Source: UBA6168 sp964423205
GTDB lineage: Bacteria; Bacteroidota; Bacteroidia; Chitinophagales; Saprospiraceae
NCBI GenBank assembly: GCA_964423205.1
Contig: CAYRDX010000011.1
Span: forward strand, 16,420 to 80,419
Direction of reading: 5' to 3'
Length of the DNA: 64,000 nucleotides
The translations under genes were made by a program, and so were the position numbers. The notes below the pieces were generated by a model. The model searched no databases. It saw only the letters and a list, made by a program, of their open reading frames with translations, and had not been told where the DNA came from. Position 1 is the stretch's first letter; every line of letters begins with the position of its first letter. Positions 8,991-18,108 of this stretch are shown here, piece by piece.

Positions 8991-10425
8991 TACAAAGCAA
9001 CCAGTCAGTTTTCATCAGAGTGTCGATAATTATTTTGAAAAAGCTGCACCGCATACTGGTTTAGACAGAGGCCTTCTCGACCAAATCAAGGCCTGCAGTG
9101 CCGTATATGCTATCAACTTCCCCGTTCGTCTTTTGAACAAGCAGACCGGTAAACTGGAAGTAAGAGTAGTTGAAGCTTACCGTGTGCAACACAGCCATCA
9201 CCGCCTCCCGACAAAAGGTGGTATCCGTTACAGCCAGCATGTCAACCAGGGTGAAGTGCAGGCATTGGCGACCCTTATGTCGTACAAATGCGCCATCGTT
9301 GATGTGCCATTTGGAGGTGCCAAGGGTGGTGTGAAAATTAACCCCTGGGAACATACCACAGAAGAACTCGAACGCATCACTCGCCGCTATACTTATGAAT
9401 TGGTTAGGCGCAATTTCATCGGTGCTTCCATCGACGTACCAGCGCCCGACTATGGTACAGGTCCACGTGAAATGGCCTGGATTTATGACACCTACCGCAC
9501 ACTTCGTGAAAACGAGTTGGATGCTGCAGGCTGTGTTACAGGTAAGCCAGTTTGCCAGTTTGGTATCAACGGCCGTAACGAAGCTACAGGTAGAGGTGTA
9601 TTTTATGGACTTCGTGAAGCCTGTAATTACGAGGCTGACATGAAAAAGCTCGGTTTGGGCAAAGGTATTGGTGGCAAGACCATGATCATCCAGGGTTTGG
9701 GTAATGTTGGTTCTTTTACCGGTTCAATTTCGCAGGACGAAGGTGATGTCAAGATCATTGGTGTGGGTGAATACGAAGGTGCCATTTATAAAGAAGACGG
9801 TATCGACATCCACAAACTTCTCGAAATCAGAAAGGAGACCAAGTCAATCCTGAATTATCCCGGTGCTCAGATTTTCCCAAAAGAGGAGCGCTCCAAAATT
9901 CTGGAAATGCCCTGCGATATTCTGGTGCCCGCAGCTTTGGAGAATCAAATTACGTATGAAAATGTCGACAGGATTAAGGCCAAAATTATTGGAGAAGCTG
10001 CTAACGGTCCGATAACGTCAGATGCCGAAAAGATTCTCTTGAAGAAGGGAGTACTCATTGTCCCTGACTTGTACATCAACGCAGGTGGTGTGACAGTTTC
10101 CTATTTTGAGTGGTTGAAAAACCTGTCTCACATGCGTTTTGGCAGGATGGACAAACGTTTTCATCAGACTTCTATCGAAAATGTTCTGCATCTCATTGAA
10201 GATTCCACCAAGCATAAGATTGACATCAACAAATTCAACGACATTGCCAAAGGTGCGGATGAAATTGACCTGGTACGTTCCGGACTGGAAGAAACCATGA
10301 TAACCTCCTACCTGGATATTCATGAAATTGCGCAGCAAAAATCTCTCGACTTGAGGACTGCAGCCTTCGTAAGTGCGGTACAGAAAATTGGAAATGACTA
10401 CTTGTCTATGGGCATTTTCCCATAA
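8983..10425 (+). CDS. Glu/Leu/Phe/Val dehydrogenase (probable glutamate dehydrogenase)
   Basis: I use ATG 8983 (MSSTKQPVSFHQS), giving 480 residues. An upstream in-frame start at 8881 would lie inside the ccmD-like gene. The N-terminal ELFV domain shows LPTKGGIRY and YKCAIVDVPFGGAKGG with the catalytic lysine. The C-terminal Rossmann domain has QGLGNVGS. The enzyme interconverts glutamate and 2-oxoglutarate plus ammonium using NAD(P). Substrate within the family is not proven. Ammonium released by the lysine pathway further along could be assimilated here, but that link is inference. Confidence 0.88.
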   Translation: MSSTKQPVSFHQSVDNYFEKAAPHTGLDRGLLDQIKACSAVYAINFPVRLLNKQTGKLEVRVVEAYRVQHSHHRLPTKGGIRYSQHVNQGEVQALATLMSYKCAIVDVPFGGAKGGVKINPWEHTTEELERITRRYTYELVRRNFIGASIDVPAPDYGTGPREMAWIYDTYRTLRENELDAAGCVTGKPVCQFGINGRNEATGRGVFYGLREACNYEADMKKLGLGKGIGGKTMIIQGLGNVGSFTGSISQDEGDVKIIGVGEYEGAIYKEDGIDIHKLLEIRKETKSILNYPGAQIFPKEERSKILEMPCDILVPAALENQITYENVDRIKAKIIGEAANGPITSDAEKILLKKGVLIVPDLYINAGGVTVSYFEWLKNLSHMRFGRMDKRFHQTSIENVLHLIEDSTKHKIDINKFNDIAKGADEIDLVRSGLEETMITSYLDIHEIAQQKSLDLRTAAFVSAVQKIGNDYLSMGIFP

Positions 10426-10455
10426 TCAGGAATATGTGAATCAATGTTTATTTCG

Positions 10456-10489
10456 AGGTTCAGAGCAGTCCTGTTCTGAACCTTTTTTT
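10456..10489 (+). terminator. Intrinsic terminator after the dehydrogenase gene
   Basis: The arms AGGTTCAGA and TCTGAACCT form a perfect stem that can extend inward by four more pairs. A run of seven T follows. It ends the ccm-dehydrogenase transcript. Confidence 0.85.
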
Positions 10490-10716
10490 GGTTTGCCCCC
10501 CTAAAAAAGTTACTACTACAGGCAACCACCGAAATATTATTATCACCAATGCAGTTGTTGCCAAAAAGATACAGCTCGTTTTAAACCTTTCCGTTGAAGA
10601 GTAGTCCATGAAGCAACTAACTAAAATCGAATGAATGGAAAAAATTTACTCAACAGTGTTTACAGAATTGACATCCCTGCCTGAGAAATATTTTAATCAA
10701 AAATCCTAATTCTATC

Positions 10717-11514
10717 ATGAGAACAATCAAATTGTTTGCTGCTCTGGCTTCGTTTAGCCTGCTTTTATTTACTTCTTGCGAAAAGGACAATGCCCTCACC
10801 ACAGAGGAACAACTCGAAACCTCTGATGAAGTAGCAACTGCCGTTGACCTGGTTGAAGACGTTGAAGAACAGGTCGACCTTGCCGTTGAACTGCGTGGAG
10901 GCGACGGTGACGGATGCCCCACCATTACTGTGACACCTGACGACAAGACTTTCCCAAGAAAGGTGGTAATTGACTATGGCGATGGCTGCAAGGGTAAGAA
11001 CGACCGTGTCAGGAAAGGAAAAATTGTTGTCACTCAATCAAAACCTATGAATGAAACAGGTGCCGTCAGAGAAGTTACTTACGTGAAGTTTTATATCGAT
11101 GATGCCAAAATCGAAGGCTCCAGAAAAGTAACCAATCAGGGTAATCATACATTCAAACACGAGATTGTATCAAAAATAACATTCCCGGATGGTAAGGTAG
11201 TGGAAAGAAAAGCTACGCATACCTTCAAGCAGATAGCAGGTGCCGATACACCTAACATCCGTTTGGACGATGTCTTTGCCATCACTGGTGGTTCAAATGG
11301 TGTAAACCACAAGGGAACTTCATATTCTGTTGAAATTACTAAGGCATTGATTAAGAAAAGGGCATGCCCCTGGATCGTAGCCGGTGAGAAAGTGGTAACC
11401 ATGGGCGACAGGACGATGACCATTAATTATGGTGATGGAGAATGCGACCGCAAAGCCACAGCAACCCTTCCAAGCGGCGAAACAAAAGAAATAAGATTGC
11501 ACCGCTGGTGGTAA
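10717..11514 (+). CDS. Lipoprotein of unknown function
   Basis: This 265-residue protein has a signal peptide with lipobox-like LLFTSCEKD, so a lipid-anchored mature protein is expected. A strongly acidic linker (residues about 28-60, rich in E and D) follows. The rest is beta-rich and includes two related motifs, IDYGDGCKGK at about 87-96 and INYGDGECDRK near the end, suggesting an internal duplication. I do not recognise a family. Nearby terminators on both sides show it is a single-gene unit. Confidence 0.7.
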   Translation: MRTIKLFAALASFSLLLFTSCEKDNALTTEEQLETSDEVATAVDLVEDVEEQVDLAVELRGGDGDGCPTITVTPDDKTFPRKVVIDYGDGCKGKNDRVRKGKIVVTQSKPMNETGAVREVTYVKFYIDDAKIEGSRKVTNQGNHTFKHEIVSKITFPDGKVVERKATHTFKQIAGADTPNIRLDDVFAITGGSNGVNHKGTSYSVEITKALIKKRACPWIVAGEKVVTMGDRTMTINYGDGECDRKATATLPSGETKEIRLHRWW

Positions 11515-11555
11515 TCAAAGTTCTGAGATTCTTTTAGATTTAATATCCTTAGAAA

Positions 11556-11583
11556 AAGAGGCTGTCCGATTGGGCAGCCTCTT
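11556..11583. terminator. Bidirectional terminator between the lipoprotein and glnS
   Basis: A 12-bp stem (AAGAGGCTGTCC / GGGCAGCCTCTT, one G-T pair) closes on a GATT loop between two convergent genes. A-rich sequence lies on one side and T-rich on the other, so it can stop transcription in both directions. Confidence 0.85.
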
Positions 11584-11601
11584 CAGTTTACACGAAAGAC
11601 C

Positions 11602-13278
11602 TTACTGACGGGAAATTTTAGCCCAGGCATCTTTCAGGGTGACTGTCCGGTTGAAAACCAACTTGTCTGAAGTTGAATCGGAATCGGGTGTGAAGTATCC
11701 CAACCTGATAAACTGGAAAGGCTCTCCTGCTTTGGCTGTAGCTAAACCCGGCTCCAGTTTGGCGTTTGGAATAACGACCAGTGAATCTGGATTCAGCAAT
11801 TCTTTGAAATCGCGCTCTTCTTCAGTTGGGTCTTCCACCATTAGCAGTCGGTCATAAAGCCTGACCTCTGCGTCAATGGCATGGTTAGCCGATACCCAGT
11901 GTATCGTGGTTTTTGGTTTAAGACCTGATTTGTCTTCACCGCTTTTTGATTCCGGGAAATAGGTACAGCGAAGCTCTGTAACTTTTCCGCTGGCATCTTT
12001 TAATACCTCATCACATTGAATAATGTATGCGCTCTTCAGTCTTACCAATCCTCCCGGTGCCAGCCTGAAGAATTTTTTTGGTGGGTCCTCCATAAAGTCA
12101 TCCTGTTCAATCCAAAGCTCGCGTGAAAACGGAATTACCCGGCTGCCACCTTCCGGATCTTCCGGATTGTTTTCAGTGGGCAGGTACTCCGTTTGTCCCT
12201 CCGGATAATTGTTTATAACGACTTTGAGCGGATCCAAAACCGCCATGGCCCGTGTTGCAATTTTATTCAAATCTTCACGCACACAGAATTCCAGCAAACC
12301 CACATCGATGATGTTTTCCCGCTTCGCAATGCCAACCCTTTTGGCAAATTCACGGATAGCTGCTGCCGTGAAACCACGCCTGCGCATTCCGGAAATGGTA
12401 GGCATACGTGGGTCGTCCCAGCCATTTACATAATCTTCATTCACCAGTTGAAGCAGCTTGCGCTTCGACATAACGGTGTAGTTCACGTTCAGGCGGGCAA
12501 ACTCATATTGCTTACTGGGGAAAATGCCCAGGTTCTCAATGCACCAGTCGTACAACTCACGGTGTGACATGAACTCAAGTGTGCAAATAGAGTGCGTAAT
12601 GCGTTCGATGCTGTCGCATTGCCCATGGGCCATGTCATACAAAGGGTAAATACACCAGTTATCACCAGTGCGGTGGTGATGGGCAAATTTAATGCGATAC
12701 AACACAGGGTCTCTCATAATCATATTTGGCGAAGCCATATCAATTTTGGCACGCAGCACCCGTGAACCTTCCGGAAATTCGCCTTTCCTCATTTTCTCAA
12801 ACAAGTCCAGGTTTTCTTCAACACTTCTCCTGCGGTAGGGGCTATCATTACCAGGCCTCGTGGGAGTACCTTTCATTTCAGCCATTTCCTCCGCCGTACT
12901 ATCGTCGACGTAAGCTTTGCCTTTTTTGATAAGGTCAACAGCGTACTGATACAACTGCTCGAAATAGTCGGAAGCATATAGAATAGCATCAGGTTCGAAA
13001 CCCAGCCAGCGCACATCGCCGATGATGCTGTCCACGTATTCGGTGTCTTCGGTGACCGGGTTGGTATCATCAAAGCGCAGATTGCATTTGCCATTGTATT
13101 TCTGGGCAAGGCCAAAGTTCAGACAAATTGACTTGGCATGACCGATATGTAAATAGCCATTAGGTTCAGGAGGGAACCGGGTATGAACCCTGCCTTCATG
13201 GGTTCCGGCTTTCAGGTCTTTTTCAATGATTTCTTCTATAAAATTCAGGGCTTCTTTCTCTATTGGCGCTGTGCTCAT
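11602..13278 (-). CDS. glnS: Glutamine--tRNA ligase
   Basis: With start ATG 13278 (MSTAPIEKEALNF) the protein has 558 residues, the usual GlnRS size. The upstream ATG at 13320 would add 14 poorly conserved residues. The class I signature is present as PPEPNGYLHIGHAKS, and the KMSKS equivalent is VMSKRKLLQLV. The C-terminal anticodon-binding beta-barrels follow. It charges tRNA-Gln directly, so at least for Gln the indirect amidotransferase route is not needed. Confidence 0.97.
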   Translation of the reverse strand: MSTAPIEKEALNFIEEIIEKDLKAGTHEGRVHTRFPPEPNGYLHIGHAKSICLNFGLAQKYNGKCNLRFDDTNPVTEDTEYVDSIIGDVRWLGFEPDAILYASDYFEQLYQYAVDLIKKGKAYVDDSTAEEMAEMKGTPTRPGNDSPYRRRSVEENLDLFEKMRKGEFPEGSRVLRAKIDMASPNMIMRDPVLYRIKFAHHHRTGDNWCIYPLYDMAHGQCDSIERITHSICTLEFMSHRELYDWCIENLGIFPSKQYEFARLNVNYTVMSKRKLLQLVNEDYVNGWDDPRMPTISGMRRRGFTAAAIREFAKRVGIAKRENIIDVGLLEFCVREDLNKIATRAMAVLDPLKVVINNYPEGQTEYLPTENNPEDPEGGSRVIPFSRELWIEQDDFMEDPPKKFFRLAPGGLVRLKSAYIIQCDEVLKDASGKVTELRCTYFPESKSGEDKSGLKPKTTIHWVSANHAIDAEVRLYDRLLMVEDPTEEERDFKELLNPDSLVVIPNAKLEPGLATAKAGEPFQFIRLGYFTPDSDSTSDKLVFNRTVTLKDAWAKISRQ

Positions 13279-13665
13279 GTAAAAGTTTTTTGAATGCTGT
13301 GTCGAGGGGTTCAAAAGCAATGTAAGTCAGAATTTATGAACCGCAATAATGGTAGTCAAACGTTTACTTTTTTTGCAATGTTCGCTTTTAAGTGGAAGTC
13401 TTGACGTATAGGCAAAATTAAAGCCCGCAAATTTCTCAGAAAAAAGGAACTATAAATTCCTTTTCTCCAAAAAAAATGAGTTGATAATTGGCAATCTCAG
13501 ATGTTTGAGAGACAGTATTGATAAGAAGCCTTGTTTAGGGTAATGTTAAAATGGAACTTTTTCCAACCAATATATCCATGAATTACGTCTGACTGACCAG
13601 ATAAAATCATTTGCCTGGCTGCATATTTATCCGAAATTGCAGTTTAACTGAAAACATGTTATAAT
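13279..13665. other. Intergenic region between glnS and the serpin gene
   Basis: This region of 387 bases separates two divergent genes and has no convincing frame. On the minus strand TAATTTTG (13413-13420) resembles a -7 promoter box for glnS but lacks a -33 partner. AAAAGGAA / TTCCTTTT around 13443-13465 is a weak inverted repeat. I see nothing else. Confidence 0.5.
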
Positions 13666-14904
13666 ATGAATAAGCTGATAGTTCCATTACTTTTGATAGC
13701 TTCCACTCTTCTTTTTGTCCAATGTGAAAAAGAGAATGTTTCTCCTGATGCTGGGCCTACTGCCAGGTTCAGTTGCTCAGAGCATCCGGCAGTTTGTACA
13801 CTGACTGCGGCTAATGGCAACTTTGCAATCGACCTGTTTAAAAAACTGCATTCTGAGGAACCCGATAATAATATTTTCATTTCTCCTTTCAGCATATCCA
13901 CTGCACTTTCGATGACGGTAAACGGTGCAGCTAATAAGACCTACCAGGATATGATGCAAACCCTCCGGGTTGGCGGAATGAACCTGGACGAGGTCAACCA
14001 ATCCTATCTGACCCTTTTGGAAACCCTTCCAAACCTGGACAGAAACACGAAACTGAAACTTGCCAATTCCATCTGGTATCAACTGGATTTCCCGGTACTT
14101 CAGACTTTCCTGAATATGGGAGCAAAATATTTTCTAAGCGAAATCCTGCCGGTTGACTTTAAGAAAACTGCCGTCGTTGGTCAAATCAATAGCTGGGTGA
14201 ATGATAAAACGGAGGGTCTGATTAAAGAGGTCATCAATCAGATTGACCCGGCTACCAGACTCATGCTGATTAATGCCATTTATTTCAATGGAACCTGGAG
14301 AACAAAATTTGAGGCTAAGAATACCCAAAAAGCCAATTTCAATACTAACAAAGGAACAGTGCAGGTGGATATGATGCATATTCCCAAAGGTGTCTTTCCT
14401 TATTTCCAAAACGACCTGTTCCAGGCTATCGACCTGCCTTATGGCGATTCCATTTTCTCCATGACCATCCTGCTTCCAAGGGAGGGGAAATCTGTCGGAG
14501 ATGTAATCAACGCGGTAAGTACCGAAAACTGGAACCAATGGCAGGGAGAATTTCGCACTCAGCAGGTTGAATTGTTCATGCCCAAATTCAAAATGAAATA
14601 CGACAAGAAGCTGAAAACTACATTGACGGACATGGGTATGGGTCTTGCATTTTCAGACAATGCCGATTTCACAAAGATGGTGAACGGGGGCGGGGTGAAA
14701 ATAGGGGAAGTGATTCACAAGGCTTTTGTGGAGGTCAATGAAAAAGGTACTGAAGCTGCTGCTGTTACGGTTGTGGTCATAGTAGTCACTTCTATCCCCC
14801 AGCATCCCGTTATCAATCTGAACAAACCTTTTGTCTTTGTTATCCGCGACAATAAAACCAACAGCCTGCTGTTCATGGGGAAGATGATGAATCCTTTAAT
14901 GTAG
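13666..14904 (+). CDS. Serpin-family protease inhibitor, exported
   Basis: This 412-residue protein has an N-terminal signal (LLLIASTLLFVQCEKE); the cysteine may be lipidated, although Q at -1 is atypical for a lipobox. It carries a complete serpin fold: NIFISPFSISTALSMT, LINAIYFNGTW, and the inhibitory hinge VNEKGTEAAAVT, followed by the reactive loop and KPFVFVIRDNKTNSLLFMGK near the C terminus. The small alanine-rich hinge suggests a true inhibitor that undergoes loop insertion. Target proteases are probably the cell's own or external serine proteases; the loop residues are unusually hydrophobic (VVVIVVTS). Confidence 0.92.
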   Translation: MNKLIVPLLLIASTLLFVQCEKENVSPDAGPTARFSCSEHPAVCTLTAANGNFAIDLFKKLHSEEPDNNIFISPFSISTALSMTVNGAANKTYQDMMQTLRVGGMNLDEVNQSYLTLLETLPNLDRNTKLKLANSIWYQLDFPVLQTFLNMGAKYFLSEILPVDFKKTAVVGQINSWVNDKTEGLIKEVINQIDPATRLMLINAIYFNGTWRTKFEAKNTQKANFNTNKGTVQVDMMHIPKGVFPYFQNDLFQAIDLPYGDSIFSMTILLPREGKSVGDVINAVSTENWNQWQGEFRTQQVELFMPKFKMKYDKKLKTTLTDMGMGLAFSDNADFTKMVNGGGVKIGEVIHKAFVEVNEKGTEAAAVTVVVIVVTSIPQHPVINLNKPFVFVIRDNKTNSLLFMGKMMNPLM

Positions 14905-15018
14905 TTTGAATTGTTTGAAAGTAGTTTGAGGAGTTAGAATTGTTTGGTTGCATGCAACTTAGCATATTGTTACACTGAGATTCGCTGAGAACACACTGAG
15001 GTTCGCAGAGGAATTCTA
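14904..15018. repeat. Intergenic word repeats after the serpin gene
   Basis: 14904-14950 carries TTTGAATTGTTTGAAAG-type words, as at 7312. 14974-15014 carries CTGAGATTCGCTGAGAAC words, as at 32752. 15060-15086 has CATCCCTCATCCCTCAT words, as at 37062, next to the end of the Rep gene. Confidence 0.55.
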
Positions 15019-15062
15019 AGATTCAATCGTCGGCTGTAAAGTTTTTCAGGACGACACATCCC

Positions 15063-16508
15063 TCATCCCTCATCCCTCATTCTTCTAAAATTGTTCTCAC
15101 AATACGCCTTCACAGAATTCTCCAACAATAAAGCGTAGTTAGGCTGGTCCTTCAAATGGGCAAAAGCCAGTTCGCGCTCCTTCTGGATTCGGCGGTACTC
15201 TTTGGAGTTTTCCTTTTTGAATAACTCGTAGTCGAATTTTGGCCTGACTTGTTTGGAACTGCTTTTCTTTTCAACAACGGGGGTAGCACTTGATAGGGGT
15301 TTCACTGGTTTTTCCAGTGGAATAGGAACGGGCTTATGTTTCTTCTCCGTCAGAAGGCTTTGCTGAAACTGCATTGATGTCATCCCCTTCGCTTTATTGC
15401 GATAATACCGTTCCGTCTCGGAAAGTTTCTTTTTCCTGTTGACTACCCGTTCGGTAAGGATAGCCAAAACACCAGGTGACTGGAATCGCCCGTTTTTTAT
15501 CCATGAACCCAATGCTTTTATTTTGCCAGTTTGCGTTTGGGCATTGGTTTTACTTTCAAAAAAGTCAATCATGGCCTGAACCAGGAAATCTTCAAAACCG
15601 CGCAATTCTGAACCCACGATCTGCTTCGGCAACTCATCCAACACGAACTTTTCATCCAGACCGTAATCGATCAATTGGTTTGCTGCCCTGGACATGGCCT
15701 CAGGTAAAGAGCTGAGGGAGCTCGATTTGGGCGCAGTAAACTTCACGGGAAGCGGCTCTGCAGTCTGCGTCTCTTCTTTTTTGCGCTTTTTCTTTTCTGA
15801 AACGTGGAATTCAATCTGGCTGATCTGTCGTCCACTTTTTCCAAACTTGTAGTCAATCTTCAAGGGAGTATGGTCGTTGATTTCTTTTTTGGCTACATCC
15901 AGTACTTTCCTCCTGAAGTTCCTGAAGTCGGGGTATTTCTCATCTGTTCCCAACTGATGTTTCAGCGAGTCCAAACTAAAAGTGAAGTTTCCATGGCCTT
16001 TCTCGTCGAGGTTGGCGTACTGCCGGCAGAGCTGAAAAATGGCAATGGCGTATCCGCTTTTCAAACTTACCACATCTATCGATTCACTGCGGTTAATTTT
16101 TTCCTGAAACGACGACAGGTAGGAACTTATCAGAGGCGAGAAGCCAAATTCAATCATCAAATCTCCCTCAGAACTGGATTGGAACACATACCCTGAAATC
16201 CATTGAATCCGGCTGGTCAGCGCATTCGGTTCATCTGAAGTTGTGGTGAATTTGATTTGTTTGTTTAATAGTGCAGCCAGGAAATTATCCAGCTTTTGCA
16301 GGTTCAGTTCTGGTTTTTTCGAAGAAGTAAAATCCAGAACATACAGCAGTTCGACTGCAGGCAGCTCGCAGGTGCCCTGGTTTTTATTGCTTTGGAGCAA
16401 CTGCGCCAAATGCACCAATAACTTCTGCTCTTTAGCACTGAGCCTGAACCGGGCATAATGGATGTAATCGTCCAGGAAACCGGCTGGCTGGTTTTTCTTT
16501 GATTTCAT
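15063..16508 (-). CDS. Rep_3-type replication initiator homologue
   Basis: Start ATG 16508 (MKSKKNQPAGFLDD) is preceded by a purine-rich AAAAGAGAA site and gives 481 residues. The frame upstream to 16574 is not protein-like. The N-terminal two thirds (about 1-230) look like the paired winged-helix Rep_3 initiator of theta-replicating plasmids: RFRLSAKEQKLLVHL, SLKSGYAIAIFQLCRQYA and LKHQLGT followed by FRNFRRKVLDVAKKEIN. The basic C-terminal part is low in complexity. No iteron array, ParA or relaxase gene is nearby, so this may be a chromosomal homologue with another role. The family call is from remembered motifs. Confidence 0.7.
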   Translation of the reverse strand: MKSKKNQPAGFLDDYIHYARFRLSAKEQKLLVHLAQLLQSNKNQGTCELPAVELLYVLDFTSSKKPELNLQKLDNFLAALLNKQIKFTTTSDEPNALTSRIQWISGYVFQSSSEGDLMIEFGFSPLISSYLSSFQEKINRSESIDVVSLKSGYAIAIFQLCRQYANLDEKGHGNFTFSLDSLKHQLGTDEKYPDFRNFRRKVLDVAKKEINDHTPLKIDYKFGKSGRQISQIEFHVSEKKKRKKEETQTAEPLPVKFTAPKSSSLSSLPEAMSRAANQLIDYGLDEKFVLDELPKQIVGSELRGFEDFLVQAMIDFFESKTNAQTQTGKIKALGSWIKNGRFQSPGVLAILTERVVNRKKKLSETERYYRNKAKGMTSMQFQQSLLTEKKHKPVPIPLEKPVKPLSSATPVVEKKSSSKQVRPKFDYELFKKENSKEYRRIQKERELAFAHLKDQPNYALLLENSVKAYCENNFRRMRDEG

Positions 16509-16695
16509 TTCTCTTTTTAAATAGGGTGGGCAAGGTAAAATTTGATGTGTACTTTTAGGTAGTGTTGGGTACACTTTTTTGGAAAAGACTGTTGCTAAAA
16601 ACTATCCTGATTTCACTGAAGATCTTGTTTATATTTGCTAAGCCATCAATTTTTACGGTCCTTGGCATCAATTAAAACGCCACAAATTATTTTTA

Positions 16696-16812
16696 AGTAA
16701 TGAGTCAAAAATAAAGTTGCCAAATTGTTTTCTTAACCACTTGAAAATCAGTTGGAAAACTTTTGCCTGCTTGCCCCTTTGGGGTTGCCTTTTTACTTTT
16801 GCCTTTTTTCTA
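16696..16812 (+). repeat. Dispersed repeat family A, copy 1
   Basis: The unit begins AGTAATGAGTCAAAAATAAAG and continues through an AACCACTTGAAAATCAG segment, a CCCCTTTGGGG palindrome and TTTGCCTTTTTAC words. Other copies lie at 19719, 22788, 39961 and, reversed, 52403. It occupies the region just upstream of the thioredoxin-like gene and inflates its frame if the ATG at 16717 is used. Confidence 0.85.
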
Positions 16813-16833
16813 AAACACCAAAATCCATTAATC

Positions 16834-18021
16834 ATGAAAAACCTTCTTACCCTATTCCTGCTGATTACCCTGATAAGTTCATTGAGCAGCCAGACTATCA
16901 TCAAAGGTAACATAACCTTGACTGAAGATTGGTCCGCAGAAATTTATCTTTTGGCCATTAAGGATTATAACTTTCTCCACACTTCCACCGACCTGAACAA
17001 TATAGATTCGACTCAGGTCGATGAAGAAGGAAATTTCATTTTCGTTCTAAATTCCCTGCCGTGTCACAACTGCTTGTATCGAATAGATGTTAGACCAAAG
17101 GAATGGATTGGGCCATATCTGATGTTGGGTAATAACAGAGAAAATTTTGCCCTATTCGAACTGAAGGAAAACCAGGAACTGCACATCAAAGCAAATGCAG
17201 TCAACTTTAGCCAGTCTTTTCGAATAACAAATGATGCAGAAAACTGGAGTCATGTCAAACTGCGGGCCGTACAGGAACTATACTATTCCGCTGTTGAACT
17301 ATTTTCAGAATTTCTAACAAACACAGAGAAATGGAAACATTTGAACCTTGACTCAATTAAACAAGTTGCTTTAACTTCGTTAGGTGCCGCCCAGGATGTT
17401 AGATATTCAAAAATGAGGAAACTCATCAATCAGTCTGAGAACATTTATGACAAGGTTTATGGTCTTCTATTGCTCGACAATATGATAAACGATATTGACT
17501 ATTACGAAAGCGTACTGAAAGGCATGGCAGGGAAATTTGAGTATCATCCCTACTTTAAGCAATTAAAAGAAAATGTAAGAATTGCAAGAACCCTTGCGAC
17601 AGGTAGCACCATCCCAAATTTGATTCTGCCAGATTCAAGCGGGCAGATGGTTGAATTATACAGTGCCGGGTCAAACCTGATACTGATCGATATCTGGAAT
17701 TCCACGTGCGAGTTATGCAGACAGAATATCCGCCAATTTGTGAAACCACTGTACGAAAAATTTCGACACAAGGGTTTTGTGGTCTATAGTGTTTCCTTAG
17801 ACGAAAACAGAGAGGAATGGATTAAAGCCATTAAAGAGGATGAAATGAACTGGATTAATGTTTTGAACGACTCTGGAGGTGAGTATGATGTGCGTAAAGT
17901 TTATAAAGTGAAAAGAGGACCTGTAGGTTACCTCTTTGATAATAAAGCGCAAAAGATCATAGCCAAAACCACATTAGACGGACTATTGTACTTTGTGGAG
18001 AACTATTACTCAGGAAATTAG
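16834..18021 (+). CDS. TlpA-like thioredoxin-fold protein, exported
   Basis: Start ATG 16834 (MKNLLTLFLLITLISSLSSQ) gives a clear signal peptide and 395 residues; the upstream part of the frame is repeat family A. The N-terminal domain (IIKGNITLTEDWSAEIYLLA) looks like the carbohydrate-binding-like DUF4369 found in many Bacteroidota TlpA proteins. The C-terminal third is a thioredoxin fold with the redox motif WNSTCELCRQN and the cis-proline segment RGPVGYLFD. It probably performs thiol-disulfide exchange in the periplasm. Its partner is unknown. Confidence 0.8.
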   Translation: MKNLLTLFLLITLISSLSSQTIIKGNITLTEDWSAEIYLLAIKDYNFLHTSTDLNNIDSTQVDEEGNFIFVLNSLPCHNCLYRIDVRPKEWIGPYLMLGNNRENFALFELKENQELHIKANAVNFSQSFRITNDAENWSHVKLRAVQELYYSAVELFSEFLTNTEKWKHLNLDSIKQVALTSLGAAQDVRYSKMRKLINQSENIYDKVYGLLLLDNMINDIDYYESVLKGMAGKFEYHPYFKQLKENVRIARTLATGSTIPNLILPDSSGQMVELYSAGSNLILIDIWNSTCELCRQNIRQFVKPLYEKFRHKGFVVYSVSLDENREEWIKAIKEDEMNWINVLNDSGGEYDVRKVYKVKRGPVGYLFDNKAQKIIAKTTLDGLLYFVENYYSGN

Positions 18022-18052
18022 TAAATGCCTTTCTTTATCTTCCAGATTTTCA

Positions 18053-18083
18053 GAGGTGACACCTTTCAAAAAGGTGTCTCCTC
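18053..18083. repeat. Hairpin of the GAGGTGACACC family
   Basis: GAGGTGACACCTT pairs with AAGGTGTCTCCTC (one mismatch) between the thioredoxin-like gene and the serine hydrolase gene. The same hairpin design recurs at 41445-41477 after kce, and a related one lies at 35617-35647 between bcrC and bcrB. It may act as a weak terminator or a processing site. Confidence 0.7.
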
Positions 18084-18108
18084 TCTCCACTAAAATTGAA
18101 CTGAAACC

